Below, piece by piece: positions 1 to 8,500 of a DNA stretch of 10,945 bases. A program made the translations under genes and the position numbers. Position 1 is the first letter of the stretch. Each line of letters begins with the position of its first letter. A model generated the notes under the pieces. The model searched no databases and was not told where the DNA came from. It was given only the letters and a program-made list of their open reading frames with translations. Source of the stretch: Chitinophagales bacterium (GTDB lineage Bacteria; Bacteroidota; Bacteroidia; Chitinophagales; Chitinophagaceae); contig JAATGW010000720.1 in the NCBI GenBank assembly GCA_015654495.1, positions 1 through 10,945 on the forward strand, read 5' to 3'.

Positions 1-1
1 G

Positions 2-877
2 ATCCAGTCAGAGAAAATGGCATCACTCGGCGAACTCACTGCCGGCATCGCACATGAAATACAGAACCCTTTGAACTTTGTAAATAATTTCAGTGAGGTA
101 AGTAGCGAAATGATTGTGGAGGCAAGAGCCCTCCTGGCAGGCCACGGCGGGCAGGGCAAAAGGCAAGAGGCAAAAGAAAACAGCCCTGAAGTTGCAGAGC
201 TACTTGATGATATTGAACAGAATCTCTCGAAAATCAAGCATCATGGAAAACGGGCTGATGCAATTGTGAAGGGAATGCTGCAGCACTCGCAATCCCACAG
301 AGGAGAAAGAGAACCTACAGATCTGAATGCATTGGCTGATGAATATTTACAGTTGGCATATCAAAATCAGAAAGCAAAAGATCCTGCTTTTGATATAGTC
401 ATAAAAACAAGTTTCGATCCTTCGATTGGCAATATCAGTATCGTTCCACAGGATATCGCGAAAGTTTTGGTGAATTTGTATAACAATGCGTTTTATGCGT
501 GCGCCGCTCGTAGAGACGCCATGCATGGCGTCTCTACGACAACCAACGGTTACCGACCGATAATTCAGGTATCCACAAAACAATCGGTCAATAAAATCGA
601 AATAACGGTCACGGACAACGGCATCGGCATCCCGGAGAATATTATCGATAAAATATTTCAACCATTTTTTACAACCAAGCCGACCGGGCAGGGAACTGGT
701 TTGGGATTATCTTTAGCTTATGATATAATTACGAAGGGGCATGGTGGTGAGATAAAGGCTGAAACCTTGTCTGCCGACAGCCGTCGGCCAAAGCCTTTGG
801 CGTCGGACGAAGCGTCAGCGCAGGCAGGGAAAGAAAGTGAAGGGTCGAAGTTTACTATTTTTTTACCCATAACTTAG
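2..877 (+). CDS. Sensor histidine kinase, 3' part (5' end outside window)
   Basis: The reading frame is open from base 2, so the ATG at 17 is an internal methionine of the SEKMASLGEL motif, not a start. What is visible is the cytoplasmic transmitter. The DHp domain has the phosphoacceptor His at 53-55 in HEIQNPLNFV; the Asn four residues after His fits the HExxN pattern of kinases that can also act as phosphatases. A second helix carries HHGKRADAIVKGMLQHS. The HATPase has an N-box (LVNLYNNAFYA, Asn codons at 482-487), a G1 box (DNGIGIP from 614) and a G2 box (TGQGTGLGLS). By family knowledge it would autophosphorylate and pass phosphate to an aspartate on a separate regulator. Compared with its paralogues it carries three in-frame expansions: about 122-190, the palindrome at 508-539, and a hairpin-rich insert at about 769-832. 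The sensor part is off-window; a TPR sensor is likely by analogy but not seen. Its stop is 9 bp before the next gene. Confidence 0.93.
   Translation: MQSEKMASLGELTAGIAHEIQNPLNFVNNFSEVSSEMIVEARALLAGHGGQGKRQEAKENSPEVAELLDDIEQNLSKIKHHGKRADAIVKGMLQHSQSHRGEREPTDLNALADEYLQLAYQNQKAKDPAFDIVIKTSFDPSIGNISIVPQDIAKVLVNLYNNAFYACAARRDAMHGVSTTTNGYRPIIQVSTKQSVNKIEITVTDNGIGIPENIIDKIFQPFFTTKPTGQGTGLGLSLAYDIITKGHGGEIKAETLSADSRRPKPLASDEASAQAGKESEGSKFTIFLPIT
155..176 (+). repeat. Short GGCAAAA-type direct repeats inside kinase gene
   Basis: Three imperfect copies of a 7-8 base unit (GGCAAAA, GGCAAGA, GGCAAAA) lie in tandem inside the DHp helix-hairpin region of the first kinase gene. They fall in a segment (about 122-190) that encodes extra Gly/Gln/Lys-rich residues (GHGGQGKRQEAKE) absent from the other kinases in the window. 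This could be slippage-driven expansion of a loop between the DHp helices. The copy number is small, so the call is modest. Confidence 0.4.
508..539. repeat. Perfect 32-bp palindrome inserted in frame in HATPase coding region
   Basis: The arm TCGTAGAGACGCCATG is followed directly by its exact reverse complement, with the centre between 523 and 524 (ATGCAT core). It adds the residues RRDAMHGVST to the kinase, just after the N-box motif NNAFYA, in a loop whose length varies among the paralogues here. Short palindromes of this kind, often with GTAGAGACG arms, occur as dispersed repeats in some bacterial genomes (recalled knowledge, not checked here). It is most simply a mobile or REP-like palindromic repeat that inserted in frame. 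Confidence 0.85.
771..827. repeat. Cluster of GC-rich hairpins inserted in frame near kinase C-terminus
   Basis: Several inverted repeats are nested here: GCCGAC (773-778) with GTCGGC (783-788) around a 4-base loop; GCCAAAG (787-793) with CTTTGGC (795-801) around one base; GACG (806-809) with CGTC (813-816); and an outer pair CTGCC (771-775) with GGCAG (823-827). The translated residues (SADSRRPKPLASDEASAQAG) have no counterpart in the other kinases, whose sequence runs directly from GGEIK plus a short linker to the last beta strand. It therefore looks like a structured repeat element of about 60-66 bp that inserted in frame. Its family is not identified. Confidence 0.65.
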
Positions 878-886
878 TAATCCACG

Positions 887-3010
887 ATGAAAATATTTAT
901 AATAATCGCTCTGTTCATCTCTTTGCCATTCACCAATTATGGGCAACAGGAAAGCTCCTATTTGAGTAGTTTGTACAGATCTCTATCCGATGCAACAAGC
1001 GATACTGCCCGAATGAAAATCTGTAGTGATCTCGGATTATATTACAGTCTTGAGGATCGCGATAGTTCAAATTTTTATATTGAAAAAGCCTTGTCAATTG
1101 CTGTCAGATTAAATCTAAAATTTGACGAAGCTTCTATATTGAATGGAATGGGGGTTACCCTGATGCAGCAGGAAAAGTTTTCAAAGTCATTGGAATACTA
1201 TTTAAAAGCGTTAAATATTGCAAAGGACCCCGCTATTGAAAAAACGATCTGGCACTTGTCGCGGGGACAAAATCCAACGAGTGAACGAATGCTTCTGCTA
1301 AGCGACTGCTACGATTTAATAGGATTGTTAAATGCGTATACCGGAAACTGGGTTGTTAACACAAAAAACCAATTGAAAAATTACCGGGAAGCCGAAAAAT
1401 ATGCAAAAGCTGCAGGAGACGGCCGACAGATTGCGTATATAAACTTTCATATGGGTATCGCCTATATGAATGAAGGAAAATTAGATTCAGCAGTCATGTT
1501 AATTAAAATGGCCATCTCCACTTTTTTAGATTTGAAGGATCAGTCGGGATTGGGTCGTGCAATGAAATTCCTGGGCGATACCTATGAGAAGATGGGAAAT
1601 TTCGATTTAGCCGCGAATACATTAGTACAGTCGATAGCGCATTTAAAAGAGACAAATGATCATCTGCACCTGGGCCTCGCATATATGTCATTAAGTCGTG
1701 TGAGTACGGATTTACAAAAAAGCGACTCCGCTTTGTATTATGCCAGAGAAAGCTTGAAAATTTTTGAAAAACGCAAAGACCAGGCCTGGAAAAGAGATTC
1801 ATATAATCTGCTTACTTCCTGTTTTGATCGGCTGGGCAAAACCGATAGTGCCATTGTGTATTTAAAATTGTCTAAATCATTAAGTGATAGTCTTAGTGCA
1901 GAAGAGCGAAAAAACCTTCTTGCATTTCTGGACGTAGTTACAGATGAGCAGACAAAGTTGGAAAAACTTGAGAACGAAAAAATCCAGACAAAGAGTAAAA
2001 TCAGAACATATAGTATGATTTCAGGACTTGTTATTCTTTCTCTGATAGGTCTTATTCTGTATCGTAACAACAAAAAGGAAAAGAAAGCCAAAATAGTTTT
2101 GGAAAAAACGTTGAAGGATCTAAAATCTACACAGTCGCAACTCATTCAATCAGAAAAAATGGCTTCATTAGGAGAATTGACAACAGGTATTGCACATGAG
2201 ATACAAAACCCATTAAATTTTGTAAATAATTTCTCAGAAGTTAATAGAGAATTGCTTACAGAATTGAATGAAGAAATTGACAAAGAAAATTTTAAAGCAG
2301 TAAAATCAATTGCAGCTGATATTATTGAAAATGAGGAAAAGATCAGTCATCATGGCAAGCGCGCCGATTCGATAGTAAAAGGTATGCTGCAGCACAGCCG
2401 GACTAACAGCGGTGAAAAAGAACCAACAGATATCAATGTGCTGGCAGAAGAATACTTGCGGCTCGCCTATCAGGGTTTGCGGGTTAAAGATCCACGGGAT
2501 GCTGCGCACCCGCAGGGTTCTGCGAATCCGCAGGATGCTGTGCGCAAATCCTTTAATACACAATTCAAAACCGATTTTGATCCATCCATTGGTAAAGTGA
2601 ATGTTGTACCGCAGGATATTGGCCGCGTGTTGTTGAATTTATACAACAACGCGTTTTATGCCGTGCATGCCAAAGCTTTAGCAGCGGCATCTCCATTATC
2701 CCCGAAAGTTGGAGATAACAGTTCCATTGTCTCGCCGGCAAACGAGCACCAGCCACAGGTATCTGTTAGCACAAAGAAAATCGGCAATCATTTTGAAATA
2801 ACGGTAAAGGACAACGGTAATGGAATTCCGGAAAATATTATCAGTAAAATATTTCAGCCTTTTTTCACAACCAAACCTACCGGACAAGGAACCGGCCTGG
2901 GATTATCATTATCCTATGATATTGTGAAAGCTCATGGCGGTGAGATAAAAGTGACCAGCATTGAAAATCAGGGTTCTGAATTTACTATCATTCTAAATGA
3001 CAATAAATGA
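887..3010 (+). CDS. TPR-domain sensor histidine kinase
   Basis: This is a complete 707-residue membrane kinase. An N-terminal signal peptide (MKIFIIIALFISLPF, ending near NYGQQ) supports the ATG at 887. A periplasmic helical region of degenerate TPR-like repeats follows (about residues 25-340; for example EASILNGMGVTLMQQEKFSKSLEYYLKAL). Then come a charged coiled coil, one membrane segment at about 374-392, a coiled-coil linker (LKDLKSTQSQLIQSEK), the DHp domain with phosphoacceptor His437 in HEIQNPL, and a HATPase with N587/N588, DNGNGIP from D642 and TGQGTGLG from about 665. It should sense an unknown signal outside the inner membrane and phosphorylate a separate response regulator; there is no receiver or output domain. 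Two loops are longer than in the paralogues: a hairpin-encoded insert at about 2491-2550, and an Ala/Ser/Pro-rich stretch at about 2660-2755. The 9-bp gap to the preceding kinase suggests co-transcription. Confidence 0.95.
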   Translation: MKIFIIIALFISLPFTNYGQQESSYLSSLYRSLSDATSDTARMKICSDLGLYYSLEDRDSSNFYIEKALSIAVRLNLKFDEASILNGMGVTLMQQEKFSKSLEYYLKALNIAKDPAIEKTIWHLSRGQNPTSERMLLLSDCYDLIGLLNAYTGNWVVNTKNQLKNYREAEKYAKAAGDGRQIAYINFHMGIAYMNEGKLDSAVMLIKMAISTFLDLKDQSGLGRAMKFLGDTYEKMGNFDLAANTLVQSIAHLKETNDHLHLGLAYMSLSRVSTDLQKSDSALYYARESLKIFEKRKDQAWKRDSYNLLTSCFDRLGKTDSAIVYLKLSKSLSDSLSAEERKNLLAFLDVVTDEQTKLEKLENEKIQTKSKIRTYSMISGLVILSLIGLILYRNNKKEKKAKIVLEKTLKDLKSTQSQLIQSEKMASLGELTTGIAHEIQNPLNFVNNFSEVNRELLTELNEEIDKENFKAVKSIAADIIENEEKISHHGKRADSIVKGMLQHSRTNSGEKEPTDINVLAEEYLRLAYQGLRVKDPRDAAHPQGSANPQDAVRKSFNTQFKTDFDPSIGKVNVVPQDIGRVLLNLYNNAFYAVHAKALAAASPLSPKVGDNSSIVSPANEHQPQVSVSTKKIGNHFEITVKDNGNGIPENIISKIFQPFFTTKPTGQGTGLGLSLSYDIVKAHGGEIKVTSIENQGSEFTIILNDNK
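2502..2533. repeat. Two tandem CTGCG-N4-CGCAG hairpins inside kinase gene
   Basis: Two identical 5-bp stems with 4-base loops occur back to back: CTGCG-CACC-CGCAG at 2502-2515 and CTGCG-AATC-CGCAG at 2520-2533. They are flanked by a partial direct repeat (GATGCTGCGC from 2499, GATGCTGTGCGC from 2534). The segment encodes about 20 extra residues (PRDAAHPQGSANPQDAVRKS) between the KD of the DHp end and FNTQFKTDFD, where the paralogues have only a residue or two. This fits an in-frame insertion of a REP-like element. Confidence 0.65.
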
Positions 3011-3032
3011 GTCGTAGTATTTACTTCACACT

Positions 3033-3198
3033 TCGCCATTCACAACCAAACCTACCGGCAAGGGAACGGGTTTGGGATTGTCATTAAGCCATGATATAGT
3101 TTCGGCACACGAGAGAAATAGTAGTGCATAGTATTGTTAATGAAGAAACTGAATTCATAATTAAATTCCCTTTAGGAAATAAGGAAGAAGAGGAATAG
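3033..3198 (+). pseudogene. Fossil C-terminus of a further histidine kinase
   Basis: After the stop of the preceding kinase, the frame starting near 3033 reads SPFTTKPTGKGTGLGLSLSHDIVSAH, which is the G2 box and last helix of a HATPase domain. It then shifts frame near 3110-3115 and continues as EIVVHSIVNEETEFIIKFPL, which matches the final beta strands of the neighbouring kinases, up to a TAG at 3196-3198. The upstream DHp and N-box are absent. It is therefore a truncated, frameshifted remnant of another paralogue, probably left by recombination between kinase copies. It has no start codon in context and is unlikely to be expressed as a functional protein. Confidence 0.8.
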
Positions 3199-3245
3199 AA
3201 TTTTTGATCATCTTTATTCAATTACCAGGGAGCTAAACAAATATT

Positions 3246-5492
3246 TTGAGGCAATTAATTATAATATTTCTATTACTGCTATCGCCTGCTTTTATAGAAG
3301 CACAGGTTAGGCAAAAGAAATCGGACAGTCTGCACCGGGCTTTAACAAACGCAGCCAACGATAGTATCCGAATGGATATTTATGACCAACTGGAATATTT
3401 TTTTCAGGGAAAAAGCCGGGATAGCAGTCGTTTTTATAAGGATCGGTCTTTGCGAATTGCCAACAGGTTAAAACTACAAATACATGAGGACGATATTTTT
3501 GCCGATAAAGGCATCCTGTTAAGGGCATCTGGTTTTCTTATTACGGCGCAGGAAGAGGATACAGACAGTTTAAGGCAGGCATTTATGAACGCCACAACCG
3601 ACTCGATCCGGTACATGTTAAGCAGTATTCTGGGAGGTTATTACACTGAAGTCAACTGGGATTCGGCACTTTATTATAAAGAGGTCGCCCTGCACCTTGC
3701 AAAAACGAATAATAAAAAACTGGATGAAGCAGCGGCTCAGAACAATAAGGGGTATACATTAATGCAATTAGGCCGTTTCCCTGAATCCTATCAATGCTTT
3801 CAGGAAGCATTAAAGCTTGCCGGAAATCCGGAAAATGAAGAAAAAACCTGGTGGTCTGTCGACAAGGAAAATATAATTCATTCTGCAAGGCTATATTTTC
3901 TTGCCTATATCCATAATGATTTTAGCCACCTCTTACGAACCACCGGCAAAACATACGAAGCAATATTTCATCTTATGGAAACAAAAAAAATTGCCCTTCA
4001 AACAGGTAATCAGGTGATAATAGGTTGGGTGGATAAAAACATTGGTAAATCATATGTCTTGATTAACAAATTAGATTCGGCTTTGATATTGGAGGAAAGT
4101 GCCGTTAAAAAGTTAAACAGGAATGAAGGCAGAAAATATTTGTCAGATGCATACCATATCATGGGGCAAATTTATCTTAAGCAGAACAATAGCAAGCGGG
4201 CAATTCAAAACTTTCATCAAGGCATTCAATCTGCAACAGAGCAAAAAAACTTCACCTATTTAACGGAAAATTATTCTTCATTAACACGATTGTATACTGA
4301 AAATGAAAAGAATAAGGATTCCAGTTTGTATTATGCCCGGAAAAATCTTGCGCTTTTACTTTCAATGGAGTCCAGGGATCTCGGAAATGCGTTTCAAAAT
4401 TTATACAGGAGCTATCAATTGAATGGCAATATTGATAGTGCATACAAATACCAGGGTCTTGCCCTTGCTGCAAATGACAGTGCTAATCAGGCAAGAATAA
4501 AATCTTTATTGGATTTTCAGAATATGTCATTTGATGACCAATTGCGTTTGAAGGAATTAGAAAGAGAAAAAGTAATTGCGGAAAACAGGATACAGATGTA
4601 TGCGATGCTTGCGGGATTAGCTGCCTGTCTTGTCATTGGTCTGATATTGTTTTACAGCTACCGGAAAAAACAGGAAGCTAATAAAGTCCTGGAGCACACG
4701 CTTTCGAATTTAAAGTCCACACAATTCCAACTCATACAATCCGAAAAAATGGCATCGCTGGGTGAACTCACTGCAGGAATTGCACATGAGATACAGAACC
4801 CATTAAATTTTGTAAATAATTTTTCAGAAATCAATAAAGAGCTCACGGTAGAACTGGAAGATGAATTAAGCAAGGGTAATGTTGATGATATAAGATCCAT
4901 TACAAAAAATATCAGGGAAAATGAAGAAAAGATCAGCCTTCATGGAAAACGTGCCGATGCCATTGTCAAAAATATGTTGCAACACAGCCGCAGTGCCTCG
5001 GGTACCAAAGTGCCAACAGATATAAATGCGCTGGCTGATGAGTTCCTGCGATTAGCATACCATGGAATCAGAGGGAAAGACGGTTCCTTCAATGCAACAA
5101 TGCAAACTGATTTCGACCAATCCATCGGTAAGATCGATGTTGTTCCGCAGGATATAGGCAGGGTTTTATTGAATTTGTATAACAATGCATTTTATGCATG
5201 CGCGGCACACTTTAGAGACAAGGCATCCGATATCCCGGTAATTTCCGTATCCACAAAAAAAGCCGGAAATAAAATTGAAATAGCCGTCACGGATAATGGC
5301 ATAGGCATTTCGCGAAAAATCATCGATAAAATATTTCAACCATTTTTTACAACCAAACCTACCGGGCAAGGAACCGGCCTGGGATTATCGCTCGCATATG
5401 ACATTGTAAAGTCACATGGTGGAGAGATAAAAGTAAGTAGTGTCGAAATGAAGGGTTCTGAATTTATTGTCACTTTAAATACCAATGCATGA
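3246..5492 (+). CDS. TPR-domain sensor histidine kinase (TTG start)
   Basis: This is a 748-residue kinase. The TTG at 3246 is chosen because it is followed at once by a signal peptide (RQLIIIFLLLLSPAFIEAQ); an in-frame TAA lies at 3234-3236 and the next ATG is at 3372, past the signal peptide. The periplasmic part is TPR-like and starts with two copies of a helical unit (DSLHRALTNAANDSIR and DSLRQAFMNATTDSIR). A coiled coil, one membrane segment (about 453-473) and the LKSTQFQLIQSEK linker follow. The DHp carries His514 in HEIQNPL, and the HATPase has N646/N647, DNGIGIS from D683 and TGQGTGLG from about 706. The expected role is transmembrane sensing with phosphotransfer to an unlinked regulator. 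The module has no palindromic insert, unlike genes 1 and 2. It follows a 235-bp region containing a kinase fossil and may have its own promoter, though no motif is convincing. Confidence 0.94.
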   Translation: MRQLIIIFLLLLSPAFIEAQVRQKKSDSLHRALTNAANDSIRMDIYDQLEYFFQGKSRDSSRFYKDRSLRIANRLKLQIHEDDIFADKGILLRASGFLITAQEEDTDSLRQAFMNATTDSIRYMLSSILGGYYTEVNWDSALYYKEVALHLAKTNNKKLDEAAAQNNKGYTLMQLGRFPESYQCFQEALKLAGNPENEEKTWWSVDKENIIHSARLYFLAYIHNDFSHLLRTTGKTYEAIFHLMETKKIALQTGNQVIIGWVDKNIGKSYVLINKLDSALILEESAVKKLNRNEGRKYLSDAYHIMGQIYLKQNNSKRAIQNFHQGIQSATEQKNFTYLTENYSSLTRLYTENEKNKDSSLYYARKNLALLLSMESRDLGNAFQNLYRSYQLNGNIDSAYKYQGLALAANDSANQARIKSLLDFQNMSFDDQLRLKELEREKVIAENRIQMYAMLAGLAACLVIGLILFYSYRKKQEANKVLEHTLSNLKSTQFQLIQSEKMASLGELTAGIAHEIQNPLNFVNNFSEINKELTVELEDELSKGNVDDIRSITKNIRENEEKISLHGKRADAIVKNMLQHSRSASGTKVPTDINALADEFLRLAYHGIRGKDGSFNATMQTDFDQSIGKIDVVPQDIGRVLLNLYNNAFYACAAHFRDKASDIPVISVSTKKAGNKIEIAVTDNGIGISRKIIDKIFQPFFTTKPTGQGTGLGLSLAYDIVKSHGGEIKVSSVEMKGSEFIVTLNTNA

Positions 5493-5493
5493 A

Positions 5494-5531
5494 ACGAGTC
5501 CTTACCCGAAAGTTCCTGCTTCGTAACTCGT
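5494..5531. other. Possible intergenic stem-loop
   Basis: ACGAGT (5494-5499) and ACTCGT (5526-5531) are perfectly complementary. Inner pairing (TAC with GTA, and CGAAAG with CTTCG) would extend the stem with small bulges. It lies in the 64-bp gap between the TPR kinase and the propeller kinase. It could weaken readthrough or mark an RNA processing site, but no run of T follows, so it is not a classical intrinsic terminator. Confidence 0.3.
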
Positions 5532-5556
5532 ACTTTATACATCGATCTAAACTAAT

Positions 5557-8500
5557 ATGAGAAAACTATTAATAACGCTGCTGATATTTTGTGGTGTTGT
5601 TGCACAAGGGCAACCGAAAAAGCCTTACTTCAATACACTGAATGTTGCAAACGGATTACCTGAAGCATTTGTACAAAACAGTTTACAGGACAGGTATGGC
5701 TATCTATGGTTTGGCACGCAGAACGGGCTGGTCAGGTATGATGGTTACAGGCTGAAACCCTATCCGTTTCCAGATGACGAAGGACATGAAATAGTTAACA
5801 GCTCAGCGCGGTATTTATTTGAAGATAAGCGGGGAAAATTATGGGTACAGGTCCGCGGTGCAGGTTTTTATTTTTTTGACAGAAAAAAAGATGTTTTTAT
5901 AAGAAACAAATGGAAGAAACCTGAACAGGATTCACTTACAATAAAAGCAAGCAGTGTATTTTTCTGGGCAGATGATAAACAATCTCAGGAATACTGGATA
6001 GGGATACAACAATTTAATGATACGATCCCGTTCAGGGTACTATATTTTAATACTGTGCAGAACACTCTTGAGGAATTCAGCCCTCGCGGTAAAGGCAAAT
6101 ATTACATTCCGGCGAAACAAACTATCGACTTAAGGCAGGACGTTAATGGAAAAATCTGGCTGGTTGCCGGCAGCCTGTTGAGTTATTTCGACAGCAGTTC
6201 GAAGTCATTTAAACCCTGGTTTGAATTTCCGGACAATCAGCATGGTGATCTTTTTGAAACCTTTCGGACTGATCCGGCAGATCCCGATATTTTATGGATG
6301 AATACATACGACCCGGACATTGCTGCAAATCCGCGGCTGGCGCCGCATACCATGAAAATTTTCCAGTTCGATACCCGAACTAAAAAATATAATACATTCG
6401 TTCCGGACCCGGCGCGGTCCGGAGCACTTCCGGCAAGTGGCGCACAGATTTATACAGATTCCCTGAAACGGGTCTGGGTCTGTACCGAAAAAGGCATTTC
6501 GCTTTTCAACAAACAGAATGCAACATTCACGAATTATGCATTGAACTTTCCTTTTGCAAAGGGAGCATCCGTACTTGCATCAGATAAAAATGGGAATCTC
6601 TGGATGGGCGGAGACGGCTCTATCGGTTTGTATTATTTAGATACAAAATCGGCAGTTGTTACAGCTTACCATCCAAAGGGCGAACCTGGAGATTTGCCAC
6701 GATCCGTGGTCCGGGACTTGTTCTTCGACAGATCGGGCACCTTATGGGTAAATAACATTTTTGCCGGGATCAGTTATATCGACAGGCAGAAAACTTTATT
6801 TACGCCGTCATTAACTAACCCACGGCCACCATCGCTGGCAGGAAACGGGAAATCTGCACCCTTCACAATTGTTGGAAACAATGGCGACAGTATTTGTTTT
6901 ATAAGCGATTCATCGGCCCTTTATGCCTGGCATAGCACTGAAAATAAGTACAATAAAATTGAACTGGGTGGTAAAAATATATACAAAGGAATCTCCAAGG
7001 TTGTGACAGCGAAAGATGGTAGTTTTTGGATAGTCAGCACCGATCACGGTTTGTACAACTACCAGCCACAAACAAAATCTGCAGTGAATTATACATCGCC
7101 ATCCCGGGACAGCTTATTTCTGACCGGAGCTATAAATAATCTTGTTGTCGACCAGGAGGGGATTGTTTGGATTGGAACAAGAAATAAGGGACTTCTTAGT
7201 TTCAATAAACAAGCCGGAATATTCACCCGCTATCCGTTTATAATAAATGACGGCACCAAAAAAGCGGAAAATGTTCTGGATGATGTGACAGTCCTCAGCA
7301 TGTTCGCAGATTCAGAGGGAATTTTATGGATCGGCACTAACCAGGGTGCTCTCAATCGTTTTGATACAAAAACAGGCAGATTTACATCTTATCTTGATCG
7401 GGAAAAAGGGTTTACTTGTGTGTTGTCCATATATGAAGACAAGCAAAAAAGATTGTGGGTAGGAACCTATCTATCCGGGTTGTTTTTGTTTGACAGAAAA
7501 AACGGAACCTTCAAAAGATACGGTGAGAAAGATGGACTCCTCGCTAATGAAGCTGAAACAATTACTGAAGATGCCGGAGGCAATATCTGGACATTCAGTA
7601 ACAGGGGTATGTCAAGACTTAATCCGGCCAGTAATATCATTACTAATTTTACAGAGTTTAAGATTGACGAAAGAAGCTTTGCGCGGTTTAAAGATGCGCA
7701 GGGAAATTTTCATTTTTCTACCAGAAAGGGCTTCGTCAGTTTCGATCCGCTGAAGCTGAATGACAATAAGATTCCGCCATCTGTGATTATTGAATCCATC
7801 AGTTACCGCTCCGCAAAATCTGCTGCTGTTTCTGATACTGTTTTGTTTACTGAAGGCAGGCAGGAAATCACATTGGCATATAACGAAAATAAAATCGGTT
7901 TTCGCTTTGTAGCATTACATTTTGCAGATGCATCAAAAAATCAATATGCCTATCAGCTCACAGGCTATGATAAGGACTGGGTGCAGGCCGGTACAGAACA
8001 TGCTGTTACCTATACAAACCTTTCTCCTGGTTCTTACACTTTTAAAGTAAAAGGAGCTAACAGTGATGGTGTATGGAATGAAACAGAAGCAGTTTTAAAT
8101 ATCATGATATTACCTCCCTGGTGGAAAACATGGTGGGCATATATTTTATATGCAATATTGCTGGCCGGTGGTATCTGGTCGTATATTCAGTATCGATCCA
8201 AAGCGTTGCGAAATGAAAATCATATGCTGGAACAGAAAGTAAACCAGCGTACCAGTCAGCTTCAGGAATCACTCTCCGATCTAAAATCAACCCAGACACA
8301 ACTCATCCAGGCAGAAAAAATGGCGTCGCTCGGTGAACTCACGGCAGGCATAGCTCATGAGATTCAGAATCCGCTGAATTTCGTAAATAATTTTTCAGAA
8401 GTAAATAAAGAACTCGTAGATGAATTACATCATGAGTTGAAAACAGGAAACATTGCTGAAGCGATGGCTATTTCAAATGATATCAGAGATAACGAAGAAA

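Noticed and set aside
347..661. Minus-strand ORF of 104 codons overlapping the first kinase
   Set aside because: It mirrors the conserved HATPase coding frame and includes the palindrome, which reads the same on both strands. The + strand has clear kinase motifs; the minus strand has no recognisable domain.
508..2533. Possible CRISPR-like repeats from the palindromes and hairpins
   Set aside because: The palindromic elements differ from each other in sequence, are not regularly spaced, and lie in frame inside coding regions. No repeat-spacer pattern or cas gene is present.
3199..3245. Bacteroidota-type promoter (TAnnTTTG at -7) upstream of the third kinase
   Set aside because: T-rich stretches such as the one before the TTG start resemble the motif, but the spacing and bases do not match TAnnTTTG, and no convincing -33 element is placed with it.
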